Positions 35,171 through 43,621 of a DNA stretch of 53,553 nt are shown one piece after another. Numbering within the stretch: position 1 is the stretch's first letter; every line of letters starts with the position of its first letter. The position numbers and the translations under genes are program-made. The DNA is from Peptoniphilus senegalensis JC140 (GTDB taxonomy: Bacteria; Bacillota; Clostridia; Tissierellales; Peptoniphilaceae). The DNA lies in the NCBI RefSeq assembly GCF_000321025.1, contig NZ_HE610717.1, positions 1 through 53,553 on the forward strand, in the 5' to 3' direction. The notes below the pieces were generated by a model, which made no database searches, was not told the DNA's origin, and saw only the letters and a list, made by a program, of their open reading frames with translations.

Positions 35171-36143
35171 AATTATTTTAGGATATAAATTAAAATTATA
35201 TAGAAATATTGATGGCAAAAAATTCGTAACTGCAATGACAGATGAAGAATTAAGAGAAAATTTAAACTTTGTAGAGCCAATTTTAAAGGATTTAGGCTAC
35301 ACTAAAGTTGACCTAGCAAATACTTCTTCACTAAAAAAGCTTGAATATGTAGAAAATGGCAGAATTGGAAAAAAATTTGTTGAAAAAGAAAATGTTGGCT
35401 TTTATGAAAAAAAGGATGATCCAGATATTTTCCTAAATGGAGGAGAACATATTGAGCTTTCAGCTTTTTCTAGGACAAAAAATATAGACGATTTGTATAG
35501 AGAAATATATGACTTGGAAGAAAAGTTAGAAGAAAAAATTAATTTTTCCTTTGATTCAAATTTTGGATATTTGAGCTCCAGAGTTTTAAATTCTGGCACA
35601 GGTCTAAAGCCAATTGCACTTTTGTATCTACCTGCTTTAAATTATTTTGGAGTTAGTGAAATTGCAAGAGGTCTTTCAAGGCTTGGTTATACGCTAGCTT
35701 CTTATAAAGATAGCTCAAATAAAGCTCTGGGAAGCATTTACACTTTGTCCTTTGAGTCAACTTTTGGCGAAGAGGAAAAGTCTTATATAGAAAAATTAAA
35801 AATTATTGCGCGAGAAATCGCCGATGTTGAAAGGGAAAATAGAAAAAAACTTTATTTAGACAATATTATCAGCCTAGAGGACATGGTCAACAGGTCTTTT
35901 GGCGTTCTTGCCAACGCAAGATTATTGTCGGAAGAAGAGATGATACAGTCCATGAGCACAATTAATCTTGGAATCGAACTTTCTATTTTAAAGACTAATA
36001 GGGACTTTGATTTTTATGAAGAGATTAAAAAACTTAGAAATGGACATTTGCAAATTGAGAGGGGAGCTTTACTAGATCTAAAATCACGAGATATTTTAAG
36101 GGCTAACAAGGCTAGAGCTCTCATGAAGGAGGTTTTCAAATGA
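35163..36143 (+). CDS. mcsB: Degenerate McsB homologue (probable pseudo-arginine kinase)
   Basis: In position and fold this is McsB, the protein-arginine kinase that marks proteins for ClpCP. The first 326 residues align by eye with Bacillus McsB, but the catalytic sites do not match. The nucleotide-binding S-S-R-I-R near the N terminus reads G-Y-K-L-K. The catalytic Glu pair in LNEEDHI reads LNGGEHI (Gly93-Gly94). The active-site Cys in TSCPTNVGTG is Arg140 (SSRVLNSGTG); the protein has no cysteine at all. The C-terminal phosphoarginine-binding motif RDxxRA is kept as RDILRA (309-314). GTG 35163 has AAAGGAAG at good spacing; ATG 35157 is an alternative. It couples to clpC by ATGA. Kinase activity is doubtful. 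Confidence 0.85.
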   Translation: MSKIILGYKLKLYRNIDGKKFVTAMTDEELRENLNFVEPILKDLGYTKVDLANTSSLKKLEYVENGRIGKKFVEKENVGFYEKKDDPDIFLNGGEHIELSAFSRTKNIDDLYREIYDLEEKLEEKINFSFDSNFGYLSSRVLNSGTGLKPIALLYLPALNYFGVSEIARGLSRLGYTLASYKDSSNKALGSIYTLSFESTFGEEEKSYIEKLKIIAREIADVERENRKKLYLDNIISLEDMVNRSFGVLANARLLSEEEMIQSMSTINLGIELSILKTNRDFDFYEEIKKLRNGHLQIERGALLDLKSRDILRANKARALMKEVFK

Positions 36144-38611
36144 GTATGTTTGGAAAATTTAGTGATAAATCACAAAAGGCAATTCTCTTTGCTCAGCAAG
36201 AAGCAAAGGAGCAAAGACATTCATATATAGGATCAGAGCACATTTTACTTGGAATTATTAGAGAAGGGACTGACGCAGGTGCTCACATACTTTCAAAACT
36301 TGGAATAGATTATAAAAAGGCAAAGGAAGCAACGCTTGATATAGTGAGTAGTGGTCAAGGACCTCTTGTGACAAGTATAGCTTACACTCCAAGGACAAAG
36401 AGAATTTTTGAACTTGCCTTTGAAATTTCAAGGGAATTGGGAGAAGTTGCCGTGTCAACAGAACATCTTCTTCTTGGAATTTTGCGTGAGGGTCAAGGTG
36501 TTGCCATATTAGTTTTAAAAAGACTTGGCGTGGATATTATGAGCCTTGAAAATGATATTTTAAACAATATGGAAGACTACGAGGATTATGAAGATGAGGG
36601 CAGAGAACTTTCTTCAGAAGCTCTTGAAAAATACACTACTAACCTAAATAAAAAGGCAGAAGAAGGAAAAATCGACCCAGTAATAGGAAGAGAAAAGGAA
36701 ATAAAAAGAGTAATACAAGTTCTATCTCGTAGGACAAAAAATAATCCTGTCCTTATTGGAGAGCCAGGTGTTGGGAAGACTGCCATAGCTGAAGGCCTTG
36801 CGGCAGAAATTGTTGCGGGAAATGTGCCAGAGTTAATGAAGGACAAGGTAATTCTAACTCTTGATATTTCACAACTTATAGCGGGTTCAAAGTACAGAGG
36901 AGACTTTGAAGAGAGACTAAAAAATGTGACTAACGAAGCTTCTAAAAATAAAAATATTATTTTATTCATTGACGAAATGCATGTCATAATTGGGGCAGGT
37001 TCAGCTGAAGGTTCTCTTGACGCTTCAAATATTTTAAAACCTCTTCTTACTAAGTCAGTCCTTCAAGTTATTGGTGCAACAACTATTTCTGAATATAGGA
37101 AGAAAATCGAAAAGGACACAGCTTTTGAAAGAAGACTTATGCCAATTATGGTCGAAGAACCAAGTGTGGAGGATTCGATAAAGATTTTAAGGGGATTAAA
37201 AAATATTTATGAAGACCATCATCATGTTTTAATTCCTGATGAAACTATTGAGGCTGCAGTAAAATATTCTGACAGATATCTAAATGATAGATTTTTGCCA
37301 GACAAGGCGATTGACTTAATTGACGAGGCAAGTTCTAAGCTAAAAATTGAATCTTACAAAGTTCCCGAATTTGAAGAAAAATACAAAAAAGAACTTGAAG
37401 ATATTGAAAATAAAAAGTCTGAAGCAGTAAAAAATCAAGATTATGAACTTGCAGCAAGTCTTCGCGATGAGCAAAAGCAAGTTGAAGAAAAATATAAAGA
37501 AGAAATAGAAAAATTTGAAGAAAAAGAAGCAAAGAAGAAAGTAAGCCCAGAACTAATTGCTGACATTGTATCTGACTGGTCAAAGGTTCCTGTGACAGAA
37601 ATGACTGCAGAAGAAACAGAAAAGTTAAGAGATTTAGACGAAAAGTTAAAGAAAGATGTCAAAGGACAAGATGAGGCTGTAAAAACTCTTGCAAGGGCAA
37701 TAAAGAGGTCAAGAATTGGTCTTAAAGACCCTAAGAAGCCAATAGGTTCCTTTATTTTTGTTGGTCCTACTGGTGTAGGTAAAACTTATCTTGCCAAGAG
37801 TCTTGCGAAAAATTTATTTGGCAAGGAAGAAAATATGATTAGATTTGATATGTCTGAGTACATGGAAAAATTCACTGTCTCAAGACTTGTGGGTTCTCCA
37901 CCAGGATATGTGGGCTATGAAGAAGGGGGAGAGTTAACAGAAGCTGTTAGGACTCATCCTTATTCAGTAATCCTTTTAGATGAAATCGAAAAGGCACATC
38001 CAGATATTTTTAATATCTTGCTACAAATTTTAGACGAAGGAAGACTGACAGACTCCAAGGGAAGGACTGTAAACTTTAAGGATACAGTTATAATTATGAC
38101 ATCTAATGCAGGGGCGAATCTCCTTGCCAAAAATTCGGTGCTTGGATTTTCAACTTCAGAAAGTTCTGTTAAGAAGAGCGAATATGAAAACATGAAAAAA
38201 ATTATTAATGAATCTTTAAAGGAAAAGTTTAGACCAGAATTTTTAAATAGAGTCGACGATGTTGTAATATTTAAAACTCTTGAAAAAACTGAAATTAAAG
38301 ATATTGTCAAGAATATGCTTGATAAATTAAGCACTAGACTTTCTGAAATGGGAATAAAGGCAAATTATTCAAATAAACTCATAAATTTCTTGGTTGAAGA
38401 AGGTTATGACAAAGTATTTGGGGCAAGGCCACTTCAAAGGACTATTACAAAATTAATTGAAGATAAAATTGCCGACGAATTTTTAGATAGCAACATAAAA
38501 GCTGGCGATGAAGTTTCTGTTGACGTCAAATACAAAAAGGTTCAAATAGAAAAAGTTAAGAGGACAAAAAGGGTTAAAGATGAAAAAGAAAATGGTGTAT
38601 CAGTGCAGTAA
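36140..38611 (+). CDS. clpC: AAA+ unfoldase ClpC
   Basis: Hexameric unfoldase that feeds ClpP. The 823-residue protein has a double Clp-N domain (1-145), where E33 (GSEH) and E108 (STEH) match the phosphoarginine-binding glutamates of Bacillus ClpC. D1 has Walker A GEPGVGKT and Walker B LFIDEMH; the middle region (about 410-475) contains the UVR-like coiled coil; D2 has Walker A GPTGVGKT, Walker B ILLDEIEKAHP and sensor-2 GARPLQR. ATG 36140 has AAGGAGG seven bases upstream. All ATPase motifs look functional. It overlaps radA by 32 bases. Confidence 0.96.
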   Translation: MSMFGKFSDKSQKAILFAQQEAKEQRHSYIGSEHILLGIIREGTDAGAHILSKLGIDYKKAKEATLDIVSSGQGPLVTSIAYTPRTKRIFELAFEISRELGEVAVSTEHLLLGILREGQGVAILVLKRLGVDIMSLENDILNNMEDYEDYEDEGRELSSEALEKYTTNLNKKAEEGKIDPVIGREKEIKRVIQVLSRRTKNNPVLIGEPGVGKTAIAEGLAAEIVAGNVPELMKDKVILTLDISQLIAGSKYRGDFEERLKNVTNEASKNKNIILFIDEMHVIIGAGSAEGSLDASNILKPLLTKSVLQVIGATTISEYRKKIEKDTAFERRLMPIMVEEPSVEDSIKILRGLKNIYEDHHHVLIPDETIEAAVKYSDRYLNDRFLPDKAIDLIDEASSKLKIESYKVPEFEEKYKKELEDIENKKSEAVKNQDYELAASLRDEQKQVEEKYKEEIEKFEEKEAKKKVSPELIADIVSDWSKVPVTEMTAEETEKLRDLDEKLKKDVKGQDEAVKTLARAIKRSRIGLKDPKKPIGSFIFVGPTGVGKTYLAKSLAKNLFGKEENMIRFDMSEYMEKFTVSRLVGSPPGYVGYEEGGELTEAVRTHPYSVILLDEIEKAHPDIFNILLQILDEGRLTDSKGRTVNFKDTVIIMTSNAGANLLAKNSVLGFSTSESSVKKSEYENMKKIINESLKEKFRPEFLNRVDDVVIFKTLEKTEIKDIVKNMLDKLSTRLSEMGIKANYSNKLINFLVEEGYDKVFGARPLQRTITKLIEDKIADEFLDSNIKAGDEVSVDVKYKKVQIEKVKRTKRVKDEKENGVSVQ

Positions 38612-39953
38612 TTGCGGATATATTTCCCAAGGATTTTTTGGGAAATGCCCAAACTGTGGATCTTGGAATACCTTAGAAGAAAAAGAGGAGGAGTCTAATG
38701 ATAAAGCTCCTTCTAAAAATAAAAAAGTTAAAAAAGATGCACTTAAACTAAAAGCAGTGGAAATATCTTCTGACGAGAGAGTCATGACAGGCATAGAAGA
38801 GTTTAACAGAGTAATGGGTGGCGGAATTGTGAGAGATTCTGTCAGCATTTTAACTGCTAAGCCAGGCTCTGGAAAGTCAACTTTATTAATGCAAGTGGCA
38901 AATGATTTGGCTAATAAGGGCATGAGAGTTTTGTATGCTTCGGGAGAAGAGTCTGAAACTCAAATAAAAATGAGGGCAGAGAGAATTTTGGATAAGCTTT
39001 CAGATAACATTTGGGTTTATTCTGTGACTTCTTTAAACTCTGTCTTGGACCAAGTTGAAAAAATTGACCCACAGATGATTATTATTGATTCAATTCAAAC
39101 TTTTACCCTTGATGAATTTCCACAAAGACCTGGCACGCCAACGCAGACAATGGAATGTGCCTACAAGATGACTGAAGTGGCAAAAAATATTGAAAAGCCA
39201 CGCATGGTATTTCTGGTTGGACAAATGACTAAGCAAGACGAACTTGCCGGAGTTAGAAGTCTCGAACATTTAGTGGATACAGTTTTATTAATTGAAGGCG
39301 ATTCATCAGAGGACTTAAGGTCACTTATGGCCACAAAAAATAGATATGGGTCTACTGGGGAGATTGGATTTTTTTCCATGACTGAAAAGGGAATGATTTC
39401 TATTGATAACCCTTCAGAATATTTTATGACTAGAAGGTCAGTCAGTGAACAAGTTCCAGGTTCATCTTTATCAGTTATTAGAGAAGGCACGAGACCAATA
39501 ATTTTAGAGACAGAGGCACTTGCATCAAAGACTTTTCTTCCTTATCCTTCAAGAATTTCTGAATGTATAAGAAGGGAACACTTAAATACTTTAGTTTCAA
39601 TCTTAGAAGAGCGTGCTGGCATAAAATTTTTGGATAAAAATATTGTTGTAAAATCAACAGGCGGAATTAAATTAAAGGAGCAAGCATCAAACCTTTCCGT
39701 AATGATTTCCATTGTTTCATCCACTCTAAATAAGCCTGTAGAAGCAAATTCACTTTTCATTGCCGATGTAGGTCTAACTGGCGAACTAAAAACTGTGCCA
39801 AGTCTCGATGTTAGATTAAAGGAAGCAGAGAGGATGGGTTTTAAAAAGGCTTACGTGTCAAAATATGCAAAAGTCAAAGAAGAAAATTATAAAGACTTAA
39901 AGGTCATAAAAATGTCAAACATTTTAGAAGTCATTCAGAAAATATTTGATTAA
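38580..39953 (+). CDS. radA: DNA repair protein RadA
   Basis: RecA-related branch-migration helicase. The 457-residue protein has the N-terminal C4 zinc finger (C9, C12, C23, C26), Walker A AKPGSGKST, the RadA-specific KNRYGSTGEIG (KNRFG motif with Tyr for Phe), and a C-terminal Lon-protease-like domain. ATG 38580 with AAGGG seven bases upstream is preferred to ATG 38592. Being last in the ctsR operon, as in Bacillus, it should be heat-inducible. disA, the usual next gene, is absent; c-di-AMP is covered by cdaA. Confidence 0.96.
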   Translation: MKKKMVYQCSNCGYISQGFFGKCPNCGSWNTLEEKEEESNDKAPSKNKKVKKDALKLKAVEISSDERVMTGIEEFNRVMGGGIVRDSVSILTAKPGSGKSTLLMQVANDLANKGMRVLYASGEESETQIKMRAERILDKLSDNIWVYSVTSLNSVLDQVEKIDPQMIIIDSIQTFTLDEFPQRPGTPTQTMECAYKMTEVAKNIEKPRMVFLVGQMTKQDELAGVRSLEHLVDTVLLIEGDSSEDLRSLMATKNRYGSTGEIGFFSMTEKGMISIDNPSEYFMTRRSVSEQVPGSSLSVIREGTRPIILETEALASKTFLPYPSRISECIRREHLNTLVSILEERAGIKFLDKNIVVKSTGGIKLKEQASNLSVMISIVSSTLNKPVEANSLFIADVGLTGELKTVPSLDVRLKEAERMGFKKAYVSKYAKVKEENYKDLKVIKMSNILEVIQKIFD

Positions 39954-39969
39954 ATAAAAATTGCAAGAA

Positions 39970-40015
39970 AAAAACTCTTTTTACCACAAAAGGTAAGAAG
40001 AGTTTTTATTTTTTT
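39970..40015. terminator. Bidirectional terminator between radA and brnQ
   Basis: Arms 39970-39985 and 39992-40007 pair over 16 bp with one G-U, loop ACAAAA. Flanking A- and T-runs provide U-tracts both ways for the converging radA and brnQ genes. Confidence 0.9.
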
Positions 40016-40033
40016 AAATTATCAAATTTTAAA

Positions 40034-41341
40034 TTAAGCTCTCTTTGGTTTTCTAATACTTGCAATCACAATTGCAATTACAAGACCAATTAGCATTGGT
40101 ACAACCCAACCAAGACCAAACTTAGTTAAAGGAAGTAAGCTTAAATTTTCCCCAAAGGAACCTAGCATTTCTTTGCCTTTAAGAACAAATAAAAATCCAA
40201 ATATTAAAGAAACTATAGAAGGTATTTTAAATACTATGTCATCTTTAATTTTTTCATTAAATAAACCAATAAGAACAATTGTCATTGCACAAGGATAAAG
40301 TATTTCAAGAATTGGTGCAGAAATCTTAATAATTTGACTTACACCAAGCACTGAGATTGCACAAGAGACAATTGAGCAAATAACAACTATAACTTCATAA
40401 GAAATTTTCCCCTTACTCAATTCATTGAAGAAATTACCTGCAGCTGAAATCAAACCAATTGCAGTTGTAAGGCAAGCAAGGGCAGTTATAATTGCTAAAA
40501 TATAAACTCCAACTCCACCAAGAATTCTATTTGTAATGTCTACTAGAAGTTGAGTGTTATCTGTATTAAGATCATACACACCAAGGCTTGAAGTTTGAGC
40601 ACCAAGATATAATAATCCGCCATATATAATAGCTAGACAAAGGGCAGCTATGATGCCTGATAAAATAGTTGCCTTGATTTCAAGCTTTTGTGAAGAATAA
40701 TTTCTTGCCTTAACAGCATTTAATACAACAAGTGCAAACATACATCCTGCAATGGCATCCATTGTTTGGTATCCATCAGTGATCCCCTTTTCAAGGACAT
40801 TGTCAATCATAGTAGTATTTGCGATTTCGCCCATTGGACTTACAATACCCTTAATTATTAAGGCAGACATACATAGAATTAGTGAAGGAGTTAAGAACTT
40901 ACCAACGATGTCTACAACTTTGCTTGGTCTAATACTTAAAAGACAAGCTATTATAAAAAATATAACAGAGAATAAGTATCTATTTACTGATTCGCCAAAA
41001 ATTGGTAAGATGCCTATTTCGTAAGTAGTAGCTGCAGTTCTTGGAGTTGCCAAGAAAGGTCCAATGCATAATATAATAGCCGTAGAAATAATAATTGCAA
41101 AAGTTTTATTGACTCTTGAAGCCAGTACATTTAAGTTACCGTCATATTTTGAAAGAGCAATAATTGCTAAAAGACCCAAACCTGCATCTGTAATAGTAAA
41201 TCCCAGGAAGCCTACCCACCATTGAGGACCCGATATAAGACCTAGATAAGGTGGAAAAATTAGATTTCCTGCACCAAAGAACATTGCAAAAAGTGCAAAC
41301 CCGATTACAAATAAATCTTTCATACGAATTTCATTATTCAT
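40034..41341 (-). CDS. brnQ: Branched-chain amino acid transporter BrnQ (LIV-II family)
   Basis: Sodium- or proton-coupled importer of leucine, isoleucine and valine. The 435-residue protein has about 12 hydrophobic segments, and the N-terminal VIGFALFAMFFGAGNLIFPP is the family hallmark; GCMFALVVLNAVKARNYSS and the glycine-rich LLYLGAQTSS loop also fit. The minus-strand ATG at 41341 has GGAGGT eight bases upstream. It is divergent from folC, 118 bases away. No leucine-responsive or T-box element is visible in that gap. Confidence 0.94.
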   Translation of the reverse strand: MNNEIRMKDLFVIGFALFAMFFGAGNLIFPPYLGLISGPQWWVGFLGFTITDAGLGLLAIIALSKYDGNLNVLASRVNKTFAIIISTAIILCIGPFLATPRTAATTYEIGILPIFGESVNRYLFSVIFFIIACLLSIRPSKVVDIVGKFLTPSLILCMSALIIKGIVSPMGEIANTTMIDNVLEKGITDGYQTMDAIAGCMFALVVLNAVKARNYSSQKLEIKATILSGIIAALCLAIIYGGLLYLGAQTSSLGVYDLNTDNTQLLVDITNRILGGVGVYILAIITALACLTTAIGLISAAGNFFNELSKGKISYEVIVVICSIVSCAISVLGVSQIIKISAPILEILYPCAMTIVLIGLFNEKIKDDIVFKIPSIVSLIFGFLFVLKGKEMLGSFGENLSLLPLTKFGLGWVVPMLIGLVIAIVIASIRKPKRA

Positions 41342-41375
41342 CTTTTTTTACCTCCATTTAATTATTTTTTCTATT

Positions 41376-41405
41376 TTACCACAATTAATTTGATTTTGGT
41401 ACACT
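41376..41405 (+). promoter_or_regulatory. Promoter of folC
   Basis: TTACCA (41376-41381), 18-base spacer, TGG and TACACT (41400-41405). Start near 41412 would exclude ATG 41409 and supports ATG 41460 as the folC start. Confidence 0.5.
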
Positions 41406-41459
41406 AAAATGTTGAATAGAGATAAAAATTTTGATAATATTTTCATGAAGGTGATGGAC

Positions 41460-42737
41460 ATGAATTACATTGAAGCAGTAAAATGGCTAGAAAATAGAAA
41501 TATACCTCTTGGAGAGTTTACACTGGACAATATAAAAGAACTTTTAAATATTTTTAACAAGCCACAAGATAAATTAAAAATAATACACATTACTGGAACT
41601 AATGGAAAGGGATCAGTTGCAAGTTTTATTTCCAATGCATTGAAAGAAAATAATTTTATAGTTGGTAAATTTACTTCTCCTTATATTACAGATATTCGTG
41701 AAGAAATTAAAATAAATAACATAGAGATTTCAGAAGAAGATTTTGCTAAACTTGCAACAGAAGTGAGAGAAAAAGTTGAAGAACTTGACGAGAAAAAAAT
41801 TTTTGTAAGTGGTTTTGAAATTTTAACTTCTATTTCTTACATTTATTTTGAAAGAAAAAAAGTTGATTTTGCCGTAATGGAAGTTGGGATGGGAGGAAGA
41901 GTTGATGCCACAAATGTAATGGAGACGTCAATTCCAGTAATCTGCCACATTTCTCTTGATCATGCAAATATTTTGGGCGATACAATAGGAAAAATTGCTC
42001 ACGAAAAGGGGGGAATAATAAAAGAAAATTCCCATGTATTTTCTTATCCACAAGAAGAAGAGGCTAGAAGTGAGCTAAAAAAAATCAGCAGTGAAAAAAA
42101 TTCAAGTTTTTATGAATTTAGTGAAAACGAAGTTGAAATTTTAAGTTCTGACGAATTGGGTAACATTTTTAATTTTGGAAATCATAAAGATGTGGAAATT
42201 TCTTTAATAGGAGAACATCAAGCTATGAATGCATCTTTGGCATTAATGGTGCTTAATCATCTAAAAGATGAATACAGATTAGATGAAGAAAAAATAAAAT
42301 TGGGACTAAAAAAGGCAAAAAATATTGGAAGAACAGAATGTCTTTCTAAGAATCCCTTAGTTGTTGTTGATGGTTCTCACAATCTTGATTCAATTGAAAG
42401 ACTTGAAGAGAGCGTGAAAAAGTTCAAATACAAGAAACTAATTTTAGGATTTAGTCTCTTAAAGGATAAGGACCACGATAATATCCTTCACAAAGTCGAA
42501 AATATTGCAGATAAAATCGTCTTGACAGAAATTGATAACGAGAGACATACAGATTTAGAGTTACTTGAAAGTGAATTTAAAAAGTTTTCGAAAAAAGAAA
42601 TTTACCCAATTAAGAATATAGAAGAAGCAGTAGAAAAAACTCTTTCTCTTGCGGAAGAAGGCGACATGATTTTGTGGTGTGGATCCTTATATTTAATAAA
42701 GGATGTTAGAAAAATTCTTTTGGAAAAATTAAAATAG
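41460..42737 (+). CDS. folC: Folylpolyglutamate synthase / dihydrofolate synthase family
   Basis: Mur-ligase-like enzyme that adds glutamate to folates (and possibly to dihydropteroate). From ATG 41460 (AAGGTG six bases upstream) the protein has 425 residues: P-loop GTNGKGS (46-52), the conserved FTSPYITDIREEI, VMEVGMGGRVDATN with the Mg-binding residues, DHANILG and HEKGGIIK, and a C-terminal ligase domain with VVDGSHNLDSI. Upstream in-frame ATG codons at 41409, 41445 and 41454 have poorer sites. It is a single-gene unit. The dihydrofolate synthase activity is not decidable by eye. Confidence 0.94.
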   Translation: MNYIEAVKWLENRNIPLGEFTLDNIKELLNIFNKPQDKLKIIHITGTNGKGSVASFISNALKENNFIVGKFTSPYITDIREEIKINNIEISEEDFAKLATEVREKVEELDEKKIFVSGFEILTSISYIYFERKKVDFAVMEVGMGGRVDATNVMETSIPVICHISLDHANILGDTIGKIAHEKGGIIKENSHVFSYPQEEEARSELKKISSEKNSSFYEFSENEVEILSSDELGNIFNFGNHKDVEISLIGEHQAMNASLALMVLNHLKDEYRLDEEKIKLGLKKAKNIGRTECLSKNPLVVVDGSHNLDSIERLEESVKKFKYKKLILGFSLLKDKDHDNILHKVENIADKIVLTEIDNERHTDLELLESEFKKFSKKEIYPIKNIEEAVEKTLSLAEEGDMILWCGSLYLIKDVRKILLEKLK

Positions 42738-42766
42738 GAAGATTTATTTTAAAACTTAAAAATGCA

Positions 42767-42797
42767 AAAAATTCCCCTGTCAAACAGGGGAATTTTT
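42767..42797 (+). terminator. Rho-independent terminator after folC
   Basis: AAAAATTCCCCTG (42767-42779), loop TCAAA, CAGGGGAATTTTT (42785-42797): a perfect 13-bp stem. It is symmetric enough to work on the minus strand too. Confidence 0.85.
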
Positions 42798-42801
42798 GTA
42801 A

Positions 42802-42829
42802 AAAAAAATCTCTTGCAAGGGGCAAGAGA
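42802..42829 (-). terminator. Second minus-strand terminator downstream of rpmB
   Basis: On the minus strand TCTCTTGC, a 5-base loop and GCAAGAGA form an 8-bp stem followed by nine T. It backs up the terminator next to rpmB. Confidence 0.65.
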
Positions 42830-42851
42830 AACAAGAGAAATATGTAAGAAA

Positions 42852-42880
42852 CTAAAAAAAGGATCTTAATTAAGACCCTT
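42852..42880 (-). terminator. Terminator directly after rpmB
   Basis: On the minus strand AAGGGTCTT, loop AATT, AAGATCCTT form a 9-bp stem with one G-U pair, followed by seven T. It begins three bases after the rpmB stop. Confidence 0.75.
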
Positions 42881-42882
42881 AA

Positions 42883-43074
42883 TTATATAGCTCTTTCTAC
42901 TTTACCAGATCTTAAACATCTAGTGCACACGTTGATTCTTTTTGTTGATCCATTAACTACAGCTTTAACTCTTCTAATGTTAGGAGACCAGCTTCTGTTA
43001 GAACGAGAGTGAGAGAAAGAAATCTTATTACCGAATTTTTTTTCTTTTCCACAAATTTCACATCTTTTAGCCAT
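42883..43074 (-). CDS. rpmB: 50S ribosomal protein L28
   Basis: A 63-residue ribosomal protein. It starts AKRCEICGK and contains the conserved HSRSNRSWSPNIRRV core. Cysteines C5, C8, C50 and C53 form the zinc-binding (C+) version of L28, meaning expression may be independent of zinc-responsive C- paralogues. The start ATG at 43074 has AAAGGAGGTG upstream on the minus strand. It is divergent from yloU, an arrangement conserved in Bacillus. Confidence 0.97.
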   Translation of the reverse strand: MAKRCEICGKEKKFGNKISFSHSRSNRSWSPNIRRVKAVVNGSTKRINVCTRCLRSGKVERAI

Positions 43075-43106
43075 AACGCACCTCCTTTAGTCATTAAGCA
43101 ACAAAT

Positions 43107-43135
43107 ATTTTACCAAAAAATTCTGCTAAGTGCAA
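43107..43135 (-). promoter_or_regulatory. Promoter of rpmB
   Basis: On the minus strand TTGCAC (43135-43130), a 17-base spacer ending TGG, and TAAAAT (43112-43107). The extended -10 is good and the -35 moderate. Confidence 0.5.
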
Positions 43136-43222
43136 ATAATTTTTTCAATATGTATTTATTTTACACTAATTTCACTTTTTTTACAAAGGAATTTTTAAAA
43201 TCTCGTAATCTTTTCTAAATTC

Positions 43223-43231
43223 TGGTATAAT
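43223..43231 (+). promoter_or_regulatory. Promoter of yloU-fakA
   Basis: TGG followed by a perfect TATAAT (43226-43231), an extended -10 without a clear -35. The leader of about 17 nt holds AAGGAGGTG before ATG 43255. Confidence 0.6.
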
Positions 43232-43254
43232 GAATTAGATAAGGAGGTGCCCTC

Positions 43255-43608
43255 ATGCCGGCAATTATAAATAGAGAACTTGGAAATATTGTGATAGAAG
43301 ATAGCGTACTTGCAAACATAGCTGGAATTTCAGCAATGGAAAGCTACGGAATTGTTGGAATGGCATCAAAAAATGCCGCAGATGGAATTTTTGAGTTGTT
43401 GAGATTTGAAAATTTATCAAAGGGAATTGTAGTAAACACTGAAGAAAATGAAATTTCTATTGAGCTTCATGTTGTTCTTGAATATGGAGTAAAAATTTCT
43501 ACAGTGGGTGAAAATATTATAGAAAGAGTTAAGTTTAATATAGAAAATTTGACAGGACTTGAAGTTGATAATATTGAAGTTTTGGTAGAAGGTATTAGAC
43601 TTAAATAG
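43255..43608 (+). CDS. yloU: Asp23/Gls24 family protein (YloU-type)
   Basis: A 117-residue Asp23-family protein, paralogous to the one at 7016: IVIEDSVLANIAGISAMESYGIVGMA, shown in part as SVLANIAGISAMES, then ISIELHVVLEYGVKIS and EVDNIEVLVEGIRL. As in Bacillus it sits divergently from rpmB and directly before the DAK-domain gene. AAGGAGGTG precedes the start. Its partnership with the fatty-acid kinase gene is inferred from conserved order only. Confidence 0.9.
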   Translation: MPAIINRELGNIVIEDSVLANIAGISAMESYGIVGMASKNAADGIFELLRFENLSKGIVVNTEENEISIELHVVLEYGVKISTVGENIIERVKFNIENLTGLEVDNIEVLVEGIRLK

Positions 43609-43621
43609 TGGAGGTAAGATT

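Noticed and set aside
36586-36987. A 133-codon open frame on the minus strand inside clpC
   Set aside because: Antisense of the first ClpC ATPase domain; hydrophobic only because it mirrors charged codons.
43009-43218. A 69-codon plus-strand frame opposite the start of rpmB
   Set aside because: It covers the rpmB promoter and start in antisense, is Phe-rich and has no ribosome-binding site.
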